A stretch of 64,000 bases of DNA, taken from NCBI GenBank assembly GCA_019722365.1, contig JADFUC010000759.1, positions 806,001-870,000 of the forward strand, given 5' to 3'. The stretch is from Lithospermum erythrorhizon. Lineage: Eukaryota > Streptophyta > Magnoliopsida > Boraginales > Boraginaceae. The translations under genes and the position numbers were made by a program. The notes beneath the pieces were generated by a model that was not told where the DNA came from, did no database searches, and saw nothing but the letters and a program-made list of their open reading frames with translations. Each line of letters begins with the position of its first letter. Position 1 is the stretch's first letter. Below are positions 1 to 11,451 of this stretch, piece by piece.

Positions 1-1434
1 GCAAGTAGAGGTGTCAAGACGCATATTTTATTTAATTTTTTAATTACTATTAAAATTAATTAATGTATTAAATATCAATTAATTAAGTGTTTGTTATTTA
101 AAACACTCATAAAGTGTAATATATATTTTAAAATGTTTGTTTTGCCCTTATGTTTATCTCGTTATAGTAGAGTTCAGAGCCAAAAAATATTTTCAAAAGT
201 TCAAAAGCCAAAATCCCTCCCCAGCTTATTTGAAAGGTTGAAAACTTGCAAGCCTATTCGAACGATGAAAGTAGTTTAGGTTCCAGAATGAAATTTAGCC
301 AAATTATTTTTTAAAAAATGAAAATCCTTGCCCTTAGGCGCCCAACCTCGTTCCCATCCTCAAAATTTGCCGAAATATCTAATTCTTAATGTTATTCCAA
401 ATTTGTCCTTGTGTTGCTTGTTTTTAATTGTCAAAATTTTTGGTCGGGGGCAACTTGAAATGATAGTATTAGTTCGCGCAACTAAAATGACATAGCTTCG
501 TGTGATAATTTGAAAGATAGAAAGTTCGGTGGATAATTAAAGATGTAGTGTCTATGGGGCAATTTGAAATATTAACAATAATTCAGGAGGCTATATGAAA
601 TTAAGCCTAAGGGATATGATGATTCTAGATGATTCAAGATTGTGTTTCGCAATCGATCCGTCTCAATTTAACACTGGACATTCAAATTTCAAAAAATATT
701 ATTCGTATGTTTGTTCTAATTAAGCTTGCATGATGGAAAATAAAAGATACTAAAAGTACACATGTAAACGTAACGATAATTAATCGAAACCATATGTCTC
801 GTAAGAAAAAGTAGTAAAAAATTTGTAAACGTAGAAGTACGATTTATATGCTAGAATGATAAATATTTTGAAATAAAAAAGTAGGCTAAAACGACAAATA
901 AAAAAAAACGATATGGGTATTTCTTTTAGGGATAATGGCAAGTTAAATAAGGCATGTTTCAAGACATTCGTCATTCGTTCACATTGTTTCATTTTAATTC
1001 ACATGTTCATATATTATCGGTCTAATCAATGGATCTAATCATAGATGTATATGATTAGAATTCGAGTTAGCGTTTCTAATCATAATCGGTCCGATTTAAT
1101 TTCAACTTAAAATTAATCATAAATATCAACTTAAAATTTAGCTCAATTTAGACCGAAACTGGCCTCGGCTCTCGATTCACTGAGATCTCGAGCAATTGTG
1201 ATCGAGCTCCGATATACCAGAGCATCAAACCCTACTCCTATAGATCACCTAATCCCTAATCTATTTAAAACTTTTTTGCAAATTCAAAAACTATTTTGGA
1301 ACAAATTAAAGGTAATAATATTTATACAAATTCAATTTTTTGTTCAGAATACTAAATTTCTTTAATTTAATCAGTTAAAATTAAGTTATAGGACATTAAT
1401 TTGGGGACAAATTACCCTTTTTTTTCAGGTGCAA
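1..1434. other. Intergenic DNA and probable CFAP20 5' UTR intron
   Basis: AT-rich DNA without a credible gene; the short open frames have no family resemblance and no usable splice context. A polypyrimidine tract and CAG at 1419-1428, just upstream of the CFAP20 start codon, look like a splice acceptor. The less AT-rich stretch near 1140-1250 is therefore a possible 5' UTR exon. That is inference only. Confidence 0.5.
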
Positions 1435-3793
1435 ATGTTCAAGAACACTTTCCAATCAGGGTTTCTTTCAATCCTATACAGCCTTGGGTATGTTTCATTA
1501 CATTTAATTATTATTTTTTTATTACCAATTATACTACCTGTGTTTAAAAATATTGTGTAGTTTTGTTTTCAATTTTGATGTTTGGATTTTTATATTATGA
1601 ACTACAGTAAATTTTTTGTGTATGGTGTATAATATTTAGTGAAAATGTATCAAAAGATGGTATTTTTTATCCTAATTTACTATTAACGTGATAATTTGAT
1701 TATGGTGTAAAATATTTAGTGAAAATATATCAAAAGATTGTATTTTTATCCTAATTTACTATTAACATGATAATTTTGATTATGGTGTAAAATATTTAGT
1801 GCAAATATATCAAAAGATTGTACTTTTATACTTATTTACTATTAACATGATAATTTTGATTTAATGTATGAACTAATCTAGGCTGTAAAGTTTGTTAATT
1901 TTGACGATTGAAAATCAAAATTGAATCCTTTTTTAGATAGAGGTTCTATTTTTTAACTATTGTTCTCAGCCCTTTAAACTTTGTATTGGATGATTTTCGG
2001 TTATTTGATACTTGCTTTATTTTGTATCAGGAGTAAGCCTTTGCAGATATGGGACAAAGAAGGTAAGTTGAATCAGTGTTGTTTTTGTGATATTGTTGGT
2101 CTTTCATGTTCGTTATCTCGAAGTAGATAGAAACACTATTTCTATCCCAAAAAGATTGTCGAGTTTTAGTATATGTTGTAATATACTGGGAAAATATATC
2201 AAAAGATGGTATTATCAACATAAATTTATATTAATACGAAAGTTTTCATTCAAATCAATGTTGTGCGTCTATTTATGCTGCAAAGTTTGTTGTTTTGTAC
2301 TTAAAGATTATAACTTCACGATCTTTTTAATTAGAGGGAGTATCTTGTTTCTTGTTATTAGATTATTATCATGCTCTTAGTATCATTGTGTTGTGGGAGT
2401 GTTGCTAGCTACATATTTTATACCCATTTGTTTCATAGTCTAACTTAGTGAATATTGTTAGTGTTGATCTTTGTGTTTGTTTTGTTGTTATTAGCTCTTC
2501 AAAGAGTTCCATTTCAATAATGCTGAGATGACAAGCTTACTATTGTTGGTAGTTGTTTGTTTACTTTTGTACTTCGTTTCTTTGCAGTTGAAGATGGTCA
2601 TGTGAAACGGCTACAAGATGATGACATACAGTCGAATGTCTTAGAAATAGTTGGTACAAATGTGCAGTCAACATATATCACTGTCCATTAATCTAAACGC
2701 ACTTGGCATAAAATTGCCTTTCCTTGTTATGATTGTGAAGAATGTGAAGAAGTTCTTTACATTTGAGATCCAAGTGCTGGATGATAAAAATGTTCGGAGA
2801 CGGTTCCGACCTTCTAATTATCAAGTGTGTAAGTCTTGCCCAAGATTTTTATACATGATTATCAGACTATTATAGACATTTCTTATATATATAACTCTAT
2901 TCTATTTAGATAGTGTTATCTCATGATTAGTAACTAACTATCATGTGAATAACTGGGATTTTGTATCCTTGTATTGTTATCACAACTGTTTATAAAGTTT
3001 AGTCTTGGATGCACTAGTGAGTCGTTATGAACTATGAAGGTTATATTCAGTGAAGAACATCGGAAAAATGGAGAACTTCAAGAAAGTATTGGGCCGTGTC
3101 TCTACTTTCGTATTGATTGGTTGCGAACTAACATGTTTAACTTATACGTTTTAGGCTGTCACACGTGTGAAACCATATATATGCACCATGCCCCTAAGGT
3201 TGGATGAGGGATGGAACCAAATTCAGTTGAATCTTTCTGATCTTACAAGAAGAGCATATGGAACCAATTATGCAGAGACCTTGCGGGTTCAGGTTCATGC
3301 CAATTGCCGTCTTAGACGCATATACTTCTCAGACCGCTTGTATTCCGAGGAAGAACTTCCACCAGAGTTCAAATTATACCTACCAATGCAGGTTGGCCAA
3401 ATGTTATCCTTTTACTCATCCTATTACAATTTTCTCCTTGAGACGTTCGCCTCTTTTTTGAAATATGTTCTGGAGCTCACTTATGATACTTCTTGTTTGT
3501 AGAAGGCTTGAGTTGTTCTGTTGAAAAGAACGCCTAGCTCTGGGTCATATGCATCGTCCATGACGTTCACTCGAGTTTAAGCCATATTTGCACTGGACTT
3601 ATGTCGTGTTCACCATAGATTTCGTTCTATTGTTATCGATAACATGAAGAATGTATTGGAGTTTGGTTTATGTAAATCATACATGCTAATGTTGGTGGGA
3701 CTTTTGTAAACAATTTATATTGTGTGGACAAGGAACATTTCTTGTTTATTTTTCTTGCAATTTCAGAGTCGTACACCAGTGATCACTGATTAG
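1435..3793 (+). CDS. CFAP20: CFAP20/BUG22 (FAP20) family protein, third exon frameshifted
   Basis: Homologue of the highly conserved CFAP20/BUG22/FAP20 family (about 190 aa), which acts in cilia and microtubule modification in animals and algae and is also retained in non-ciliated plants. Exons seen: 1435-1487, 2031-2062, 2588-2824, 3155-3391, each with GT/AG borders. They encode the family start [19 protein letters not shown], then [52 protein letters not shown] and [20 protein letters not shown] short last exon at 3767-3793 (eight codons and TAG) fits the phase but is weakly supported. Exon 3 is broken: the upstream frame meets TAA at 2689-2691 after 62 codons, at the site of the conserved TCP motif, and the downstream half is in another frame. 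The exon is short by 2 nt modulo 3. Either this copy is dead or the sequence has small indel errors. Confidence 0.85.
1621..1860 (+). repeat. Three-copy ~80-bp tandem repeat in CFAP20 intron 1
   Basis: Three consecutive units of about 79-80 bp start near 1621, 1700 and 1780. Each begins TATGGTGTAtAATATTTAGTG-like and ends with TTACTATTAACATGATAATT. A more diverged copy lies in intron 2 at about 2169-2290, keeping the AAATATATCAAAAGATGGTA core. Confidence 0.8.
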
Positions 3794-4049
3794 TGCTATA
3801 CTGTGAAATAGTAGTGTACCAACATTGCTCTGAGTTCAAAGTGGTGACCAATGTTTAATCATAAAGGTTAGAATTCGAGATTTGTGAGTAATATTTCGTG
3901 GCCACTAATAGGGTGCTATTAATTACTAAGAGTTTGACAATGTTTAAAGTATTTCTTAAAAAATTGGTTTGAATTTAGATTCCGTCAGAATGTCTCAAAG
4001 GCCACTAATAAGCTTCCATTCTACTAATATGACCCAGTGCTTTTGTATG
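3794..4049. other. CFAP20 downstream region
   Basis: AT-rich DNA between the end of the CFAP20 gene and the poly-T that marks the 3' end of the neighbouring LINE. It presumably includes the CFAP20 3' UTR. Nothing else recognisable. Confidence 0.4.
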
Positions 4050-7000
4050 CAATTAAAAGTTTTTTTTTATAGATATCATCCAAAAGAGAAATAGTTACAT
4101 GGATAGTTGTTCGTCCGTCCTTGGGTTTACATTGTCAACATGACAATCATTCATGGAATTATAAAACGAGTATTACTAAAAGTTTTGCAAAAACTAACTC
4201 ATGACAAGCAGAATAAATTGTCAAAACATCCAATGTCTATAGGGCGCTCATAAAATGCTCATTTTTTATGTTATCCATTCTGCTTCCAAGTTCTTCCATT
4301 CTTGGGAATTCCTAATAGTAGTGAGGTGTTTATGCCCAATTTGCGTAAAGAAACCATCAATAACAATAGCAATTATATCATAGTCGGTTGGGGTAATCAT
4401 AAAAAATCCTATAAAAATAGCTTCAGCAAATGTCTTAGGAGCAGGAGACTTCTTGTCTTCCAACCAATTGAAATGCTGATCTTGGCCATTAGAAGTTTTG
4501 TTGTTGATGAATAATATGGATCCCAATATTGTTTTGGTTTGTCGAGAACTTGATAGAGATCACCCAGCTTCCTGTTGATTCACTTATGTCATTCGAAATT
4601 CCAATACAAAGGTATGTGATTTGTTGTTGGGTGGTGTTTTGATGGGAGAATTTACAAAGAAAACGACAACAATTAATAAGAGGGTAACATTATATGGGTT
4701 GCTAGAACCTTTGGTATGAGAATTAATATTTTGTGGTACTTTGCTTTTGATTGTGATGTATTTTCCATTTTGTAGCCATACTCCAGCCCTGCAAAATTTA
4801 TAATGCCAACGACTTTAATTCTATCCAAATTAAACATAGAACCGCAGTAATATCGCTCCTACGGAGCCGTATGCTCCAAATCAAACTTCCAACTTTAAGA
4901 ACATTCAATTTATCATATGTGGAAGTTTCCGGCTTTAGAATTCAAGGAGTGCTAATATCATAGATATTGTTCAAGGTGCTACCAACGGTGTTGTAGGTTC
5001 CGAACCAAAGGTTGTTAATGGCTGGGCAATTTAGAAGAAGATGAGACAAGTCTTCTTTAATGGAGTTACAACAACATCAATTGGTGTTTAAAAATTTGGT
5101 GGTCCTTTTTTTTTTAAGGTTGTCTTTAGTTGGAAGTCGACTTTCCAAATAAAGACTTTAACTTTTTGTGGAAATGAAAGTTTCCATAGCTTCTTTCCAA
5201 ACCTTTTGGGCATAGTACCATAAGCATGGTTGGTTTTTGTGTAGTGCAACTGTGTTTGTGGTTAAATTTATAGTAAATGTCTCTGGTACAAATCTTTGGG
5301 TTTAAACTAAATCCTCAGATTTTCAATTCTGACAACTGATTTTAAGGATTTCAAGACCATCTTTGTCGGAATATTTTAATAAAACAATGTTCCAAGAAGC
5401 AATTAATAGTAAGTTGGGAGAACTGTGCTGATACGAGGTATTTTATCGCTTATAGTAACGCTTAAGCATCCCAAAAAGAACATCTGCCGGGATCATCCCA
5501 AATATTAATGGATTTTCCGGAGTTTATTTTCCAAACCAAGTTTTCATTAAATTTTGAGAGATCATGTTGAAGACTTTTCCAGACCCAAGATGCGTTAGGT
5601 TTTGAATTTGCTTCTAGAGGTGATGAAATAGGATAATATTTTGGTTTTGGGGATTTATTTGTAGGTAAATTTGGATATTGAAATAACCTACACCCATTTT
5701 TAGCAAGAAGTGCAAGATTAAAATGATGTAGGTATTTGAAACCTAAACCCCATCTTTCATATCGAAATGAAGGAATTCCTAATTAATCCAATGAATCCGG
5801 TCCGGATGAGCTCCCCCCAAAGAAAATTAGCAAATATCTTATCAATATCATGAAGAGTGGAAAGAGGAAATTTGTACAGACCCATATGGTATACTAGAGT
5901 GGATTGGAGAATAGATTTAATAAGAGTTGATCTACCGGCAAAGTTAAGGAATTTGCATTGCCAAAATAAAATTTTCCTTTTAACTTTATCAATAATGTTA
6001 AGAAAAAATTATTTCCTATTAGTGGAGATGTCAATAGGAATTCCTAAATAAGTTTCAAGAGAGGAGGATTCATTGATTTTGAGAGTAGAAATTGTGTTGG
6101 ACTTATTATTAGATGGAGTACCAGGGCTAAAAAAGATATTTAATTTATTATAGTTAATGATCTGGCCTGAGTCTGCACAATAAGTCGATAGAATAGAAAC
6201 AAATTCATTAAGACTTTTATTATTCAGATGTAAAAAGAAAAAATTATTATTTGCAAAAAGTAGATGAGTGAGAGGATTTCTAGTAATGGATACCCGTTTA
6301 ATGTTATCAAGAGTTTGAGCCATAGAAAGGGAGGCAGATAATGCTTCAGTACAAATGGAAAAAAGAATAGGAGAAAGAGGATCTCCTTGTCTAAGGCCAC
6401 AATTATGATTAAATACATTAGTGGTACGACCATTGACAAGAATATAATATTGGAGTGTGAAAATACAATTATAGATGATTTTGATCCAGTGATCCGGGAA
6501 AGCAAGTTTTTTGAGAACTTTAATAAGAAAATCCCATTGAATTCTATCAAACGCCTTGCTCATATCAATTTTAATTGCAGCAAGTCCATTTTTTTTACAT
6601 TTTGAAGTTCTAATGTGATGTGTTATTTCTTGAGCAAGGATTATATTATCATGGATAAGTTGACCATTTATGAATCCATTTTGATAAGGTGATAAAAGAG
6701 AATTGAGGCGAGGCTCGAGTCTATTTTCTAGAGTTTTAGAAGCAATATTATAAATAGTGTTGCAGAGACTTATGGGTCTAAAATCAAAAAAATTTATAGG
6801 ATTGTCAATTTTGGGAATAAGAGTGATAAATGTATTACTATATTCTTTGAGAAAAATTCCATTGTTAAGAAATGCGAGAATAGAGGTAATGATATTATCC
6901 CCATAAGATTTCAATTTTTTTGAAAGAATTCAGTTGAGAACCCATCAGGTCCACAAAATTTATGAGGATGCATTTGAAAGAGAACCGACTTAACTTCTAA

Positions 7001-7400
7001 GGGTATAAAAGGTTGATTGAGGTCAAAAAGTTGAATATCGGTGAACTTGGAGGATATGTTATTAATAGAGGCATACTCAATTGATTCTGAAGTTGTAAAG
7101 GGAATAGGAGTGTAAAAAGTGGAAAAATAGGAAAAATAATAATTTAGAATATCATTTTCAATAGTGAGAAGGTTGCTACCTTCATCATTAATTTCAAAAA
7201 TAGAGTTTATTTTTGTTTTATGTTTGACATAAGAATAATAGGATTTCGTGTTCAAGTCACCACTTTCTATTCTAATCAGTTTGGACCTTTGAAGCTAATA
7301 TTGTTCCTCTGCAGCCCGTAATAAATCAAGTTGGGCTCTTGGATTCCAAAAGAATATTGTTGTAATACTGATGTCTGTTTTGAGGTTAATATCAAGCAAA
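4050..7400 (-). mobile_element. 5'-truncated L1-type LINE retrotransposon
   Basis: Non-LTR retrotransposon read on the minus strand. From its 5' side (high coordinates) it shows: the linker after the endonuclease (about 7255-7380, with the LRAAEEQ and RIESGDLNTKSYYSY stretch typical of plant L1), reverse transcriptase (5990-7255), a zf-RVT zinc region near 4990-5095 (CCNSIKEDLSHLLLNCP, then INNLWFG), and a doubtful RNase H-like remnant at 4266-4526. A T run at 4060-4068 is the expected genomic image of the poly-A tail. ORF1 and the endonuclease are absent, as expected for 5'-truncated insertion. No target-site duplication could be assigned. Confidence 0.85.
6009..7255 (-). pseudogene. LINE reverse transcriptase, catalytic FADD mutated to FANN
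   Basis: Two overlapping frames (6911-7255 and 6009-6914) carry the reverse transcriptase. Visible family motifs are HKFCGPDGFSTEFF, TLIPKIDNP, FRPISLCNTIYNIASKTLENR, the motif A region IKIDMSKAFDRI, GLRQGDPLSPILF and the thumb-side YLGIPI. Motif C, normally F/Y-A-D-D, reads F-A-N-N at 6246-6254: both catalytic Asp codons are AAT, one G-to-A step each from GAT. Together with the frameshift near 6911 and the 5' truncation this makes the element catalytically dead. Confidence 0.85.
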
Positions 7401-7903
7401 TATTAGGTTATCCGTTATACAAAATTTGTAAATTTACATGTATACATGTTTTGTGAATGTATTTTATTGAGTTAGATAATTACCAAATTATTTTTGAGTA
7501 CCAAACAATATTTCATACTGGTCACGAGTTAATTACGCAGATCAAACAAATCTAAAACGAATAAGATTTCAGACAACATCGAACATTTAATTGACACTTA
7601 TCCGGCTGAGAACCGAAGCCCAACATTGTTCTATAGCTCACATGTGTTATACACACATCCAAATACTGTTTATTAAAGTAACGACTATTTTACTTCTCTA
7701 TTTTTAAGGTAATAATCAAGCTACATTCAAGCACAAATACATTTCAATATTAAAAATACTATTTATTTGTGTGTATAGTGTTGCGCACTTCGGTTCGAAA
7801 AACACTATACGCACACCACTTCAGTTCCCATAGGCTGCTGTAGCCACCATTACCCTACCCCCACCCACGCCACCATTACCGTACCCCCACCCACGCCACC
7901 AAA
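7401..7903. other. Upstream region of the PORR gene
   Basis: AT-rich spacer turning into a C-rich leader just before the PORR start codon. The leader holds a perfect-looking two-copy tandem repeat (described separately). No other gene seen. Confidence 0.5.
7844..7897 (+). repeat. 24-bp tandem duplication in PORR gene leader
   Basis: Two adjacent copies of a C-rich 24-bp unit (GCCACCATTACCsTACCCCC plus ACCC) lie immediately upstream of the ATG at 7904, in the presumed 5' UTR. They differ at one base. Confidence 0.75.
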
Positions 7904-9286
7904 ATGCTGAGAACCCTCATATCTCCCTCCACCACCCTACCTCCACCACTCCTCCACCACCTCCTGACCCTCCTAACCCAATCAAGAACCATGTCCCAAT
8001 CCACCTCCATCCCAAGAAACCAACTAAGAATCCGTGATCACTCCTTCGATGACTACATGGAAGTAGAAAAAAAAATCCGCAAAGTCCACAAATTTCAAGA
8101 CCTCATTTTGACACAACCCAACTCTTCACTTTCCATTTCAAGACTTGACAACTTTGCTACACGTTTAGGGTTCAAACAATTTGAAGCTGGTCAATTTATC
8201 CTCAAATTTCCACATGTTTTTGAGATTTTTGAGCACCCAGTTCAAAGAATTCTTTATTGTAGGCTTACTAGGAGAGCACTTGAACAAATAAGTCAAGAAA
8301 AAAGTGCCCTTTTGGCTCAATTGCCTCAAAGTGTTGTTAGGCTTAGGAAATTAGTTATGCTTTCGAATACTGGGCGTTTGAGGTTGGAACATGTGAGGAT
8401 TGCTAGGAGGGAGTTTGGGTTGCCTGATGATTTCGATGTTTCTGTTGTTTTGAAGTACCCCGAGTTTTTTAGGTTGTTTGATGGGAAGGAGAGTAGGGAT
8501 AAGTATATTGAGCTTGTGGAGAAGGACCCGGGTTTGGCTGTTTGTGCTATTGAGGGGGCGAGGGAGAGGGAGTATAGGGAGAAGGGTGTCGATGCTGAGG
8601 ATGTGAGGTTTTCGTTTATTGTGAATTTCCCGCCCGGGTTTAAGATTGGGAAGTATTATAAGATTGCTGTTTGGAAGTGGCAGAGGATGCCTTATTGGTC
8701 GCCTTATGAGGATGTCTCGGGGTTTGATTTGAGGTCGCTTGAGGCACAGAGGAGGATGGAGAAGAGGGCTATTGCGATGATACATGAGTTATTGTCGTTG
8801 ACTGTGGAAAAGAAGATTACTTTGGAGAGAATCGCGCATTTTAGGATGGCGATGAATTTGCCTAGTAAGTTGAAGGACTTCCTCCTTCAGCATCAGGGGA
8901 TTTTTTATATATCGACTAGGGGAAACCATGGGAAGCTGCATACAGTGTTTCTTAGGGAGGCGTATAAGAAGGGAGAGCTAGTTGAGCCGAATGATTTGTA
9001 TTTGGCTAGGAGAAAGCTAGCGGATTTGGTACTCATGAGTCCAAGAAAAGCGAAGATGAATACAGAATTGGTTAATTATAGAAGGGAAGGGGAACGGGAT
9101 AGAAATAGGTACGGGGGACATGGCTACACAGATGAAGAATATGTCGATCATATAACTGACGATACAAGTAGACAAGGCCGAGACGCTAGAGAATATTCGA
9201 ACTCTGATTTAGACGATGGTTCTGAGTTGGATTACACAGACAATGATAGTAAGTGCCAAGAGTCTATTGTTGAGACTCGAGAATAG
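7904..9286 (+). CDS. WTF9: PORR-domain organellar RNA-splicing factor, WTF9-like
   Basis: Intronless 460-aa protein of the plant organelle RNA recognition (PORR) family, whose members bind group II intron RNA in plastids or mitochondria. The N-terminus (about residues 1-45) is rich in Leu, Pro, Ser, Thr and Arg and poor in acids, like a mitochondrial transit peptide. The PORR domain spans roughly 50-380, with HKFQDLILTQPN, FILKFPHVFEIFEHP, RLRKLVMLSNTGR, NFPPGFKIGKYY, WQRMPYWSPYED, EKKITLERIAHFR and LQHQGIFYISTRGNHGKLH. It is closest in my recollection to Arabidopsis WTF9, required for splicing rpl2 and ccmFc introns in mitochondria. That assignment is from family knowledge, not a search. An acidic, Asp/Ser-rich tail (about 391-460) extends beyond the domain. 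A second in-frame ATG at 7991 would shorten the transit peptide by 29 residues. Confidence 0.9.
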   Translation: MLRTLISPSTTLPPPLLHHLLTLLTQSRTMSQSTSIPRNQLRIRDHSFDDYMEVEKKIRKVHKFQDLILTQPNSSLSISRLDNFATRLGFKQFEAGQFILKFPHVFEIFEHPVQRILYCRLTRRALEQISQEKSALLAQLPQSVVRLRKLVMLSNTGRLRLEHVRIARREFGLPDDFDVSVVLKYPEFFRLFDGKESRDKYIELVEKDPGLAVCAIEGAREREYREKGVDAEDVRFSFIVNFPPGFKIGKYYKIAVWKWQRMPYWSPYEDVSGFDLRSLEAQRRMEKRAIAMIHELLSLTVEKKITLERIAHFRMAMNLPSKLKDFLLQHQGIFYISTRGNHGKLHTVFLREAYKKGELVEPNDLYLARRKLADLVLMSPRKAKMNTELVNYRREGERDRNRYGGHGYTDEEYVDHITDDTSRQGRDAREYSNSDLDDGSELDYTDNDSKCQESIVETRE

Positions 9287-10360
9287 TCACGTTTGTCTTA
9301 CTTCCGAGCTCCATCTGCATACACGTTATCGTGACTTGAAGTTTCGGAGGGTGTGCATTGTTGGTTGATGGTCAGTTAACTCAAGAATAATGAAGTAGCA
9401 ATCTTCACAGAAAAACCTGTAGTATTCGCCGGAAAAGTCCATATATGGAACCCGGAAGGCAATGTTTCGAAAAAGGTTTCCTCTGTGAAATTGCCACCCT
9501 AATAGAAAGGAGATGTATCATCTTGAGGAGATAGTGATCATATACTTAGTTTTGATCCCTTTAATAGAATTACTTAAATCTGGTTGCAGGATCACCTAGG
9601 ATTATCAGTTTTCTGATTTTGTAGTTTGTCTTCTTAATTGCCCTCTTGGCTTGATTCTGCAAGCAGTCTATATTATTTGTTGTTAAACTATAGACACACA
9701 TATGTAACTTGTACTAGCAATGAGCCCTCAGATTGTGTAGACATTCCATATGCTCGTTTCAATATTTTGTTAAAAAAATATGTTCTGTAACATTTGTGGA
9801 CTGGTTGACAATTGTAGTTGAAGGCTTGAAGCTAATTACATCATATCCTGATGACTTTGAATACGTTGCTACTAAGTAGGGTAAGGGTGGTTCATTTTAT
9901 TTTGTTTTGAAGTAAATTTTAAATAAAGAAAATGCAGGTCGGTTTTAATTATATCCAAATATCGTTTTTCACGTTTTTTATTTGAAACGAAGCACCATTT
10001 TCCACGTTGAGTAGATGTTAACGAACCAAACTAAATACTCCTTCAACGTTTTGTTTTTTCTATGTTAATCTTTGATCATCAATTTTTATTATTCTTAAAA
10101 ATATTATATAATATCATTAAATTTATTTTTAAATTTATAGACTGCAAATGATGCATTCATGCATTGTAGAAAAGAAGTACCTGTTGTGATAGAGACAGTT
10201 ACAATAGCATACCAACATTACCACTCACCATGTCTTTCCCACCACCTTCCAATTGTTAGGTAATATAGTAAATTCAGGAGTCAAATCTCAAACTATTGTG
10301 GAAACTCTAGTGCTCAACCAATCATAAAAAAATTATTCCAAAACAAATGTTACATTTGTA
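9287..10360. other. PORR gene 3' region and intergenic DNA
   Basis: Probable 3' UTR for the first few hundred bases, then AT-rich intergenic DNA. No further coding signal. Confidence 0.5.
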
Positions 10361-10880
10361 ACAGTAAAAAGGTAAAATAAAACTAAAGAAAAAAGAGCCA
10401 AAGCAGGAAAAAGCCATATGTCTCTCTTTATACTACTATTTTACTTTCCTTTGTCCCAAATAAAATGCAAAATTAAAGAAACATCTCATTTTTAATTTGT
10501 TTAATTATAATTTGAAGACTTATCCAAATAAATTTGTAATAATAGTAAAAAGGTAAAATCAAACAAAAGAAAAAAGAACCAAAACAGGAAAAAAAGAAGA
10601 AGCCATATGGCTATCTTTATACCACTATTTTGCTTTCATTTGTCCCAAAATAAAAGAAACATCCTAATTTTTTATTTGTTTACTTATTATTGATTATTTG
10701 TCCAAATAAATGTGTAATAATAATAGTAAAAAGGTAAAATAAAACTAAAGAAATAAAGCCATATGTCTCTCTTTATACCACTATTTTGCTTTCATTTGTC
10801 CCAAAATAAAAGGCAAAATTAAAGAAACGTCCTCGTTTTTATTTTATTATTATTATTTGAAAAATTTATCCAAACAACCT
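10361..10880 (+). repeat. Three-copy ~180-bp tandem repeat upstream of PIP5K
   Basis: Units start near 10361, 10543 and 10723. Each contains AGTAAAAAGGTAAAAT, then GCCATATG with TCTTTATACCACTATTTTGC, then TTTGTCCCAAAATAAAA and TTATCCAAATAAAT. The third is shortened. The block sits about 0.6-1.1 kb upstream of the kinase start codon, so it probably lies in the promoter. Confidence 0.85.
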
Positions 10881-11228
10881 TTTGAACCAGAGACAAGAAA
10901 CAACCCAAACTGTACATCATTTTCAGCAAACCAACAATAAGACAAGAACAAAAGCACCTGTTTTGTTGTTTCTTAGTTTAAGATTTTTTGTTGTTTTTTT
11001 CATTGGTGTTTACGTCATCAATTGTAAAGCTCAAATCTTTGTAGTAAAATCCAAAACCCCTTTTGACAAAATCACAAAAAAGCTCACCTTTTTCATGTTA
11101 TCATTGCATTTTTCCTAAGGGTCAGAAAATATTTGTAGTATTCAGCATTGTGTTTGATATATTGCAACAAAAAAATTCGTGGGGTCATTTTTTTGTGTTG
11201 TTGCATATCAAGAAATGGTTGTTTTGAT

Positions 11229-11403
11229 GATATTATTGGAGTTTGCATTATGGTACAAAAAAAAATTGATCTTGGTTAAAAAGAATTGATATTATTGAAG
11301 TTTGCATTAATGGTACAAAAAAAAATGATCTTGGTTAAAAAAATTGATAATATTGAAGTTTGCATTAATGGTAGAAAAAAAAATTGATATTGGTTAAGAA
11401 AAG
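11229..11403 (+). repeat. Three-copy ~58-bp tandem repeat in PIP5K leader
   Basis: Three head-to-tail units start near 11229, 11288 and 11347. Each reads GAAGTTTGCATTAATGGTA, a run of A, then TTGATCTTGGTTAA. They end about 50 bp before the PIP5K ATG and so probably lie in the 5' UTR or core promoter. Confidence 0.85.
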
Positions 11404-11451
11404 GAGAAAAGGGTGGGATTTTTTTGATGAGAAAGGAAGTTGGGGGGTGAA

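Noticed and set aside
3392..3502. Read-through of CFAP20 exon 4 to 3502
   Set aside because: The extension does not resemble the family C-terminus and crosses a plausible GT donor at 3392.
4302..4514. Plus-strand frame within the LINE
   Set aside because: Shadow of the minus-strand element, with no independent support.
8351..8785. 144-codon antisense frame within the PORR gene
   Set aside because: Overlaps a well-conserved coding exon on the other strand and shows no family resemblance.
11440..11451. In-frame extension of PIP5K starting at TTG 11440
   Set aside because: It is not an ATG; the ATG at 11452 gives the MSKE start typical of the family.
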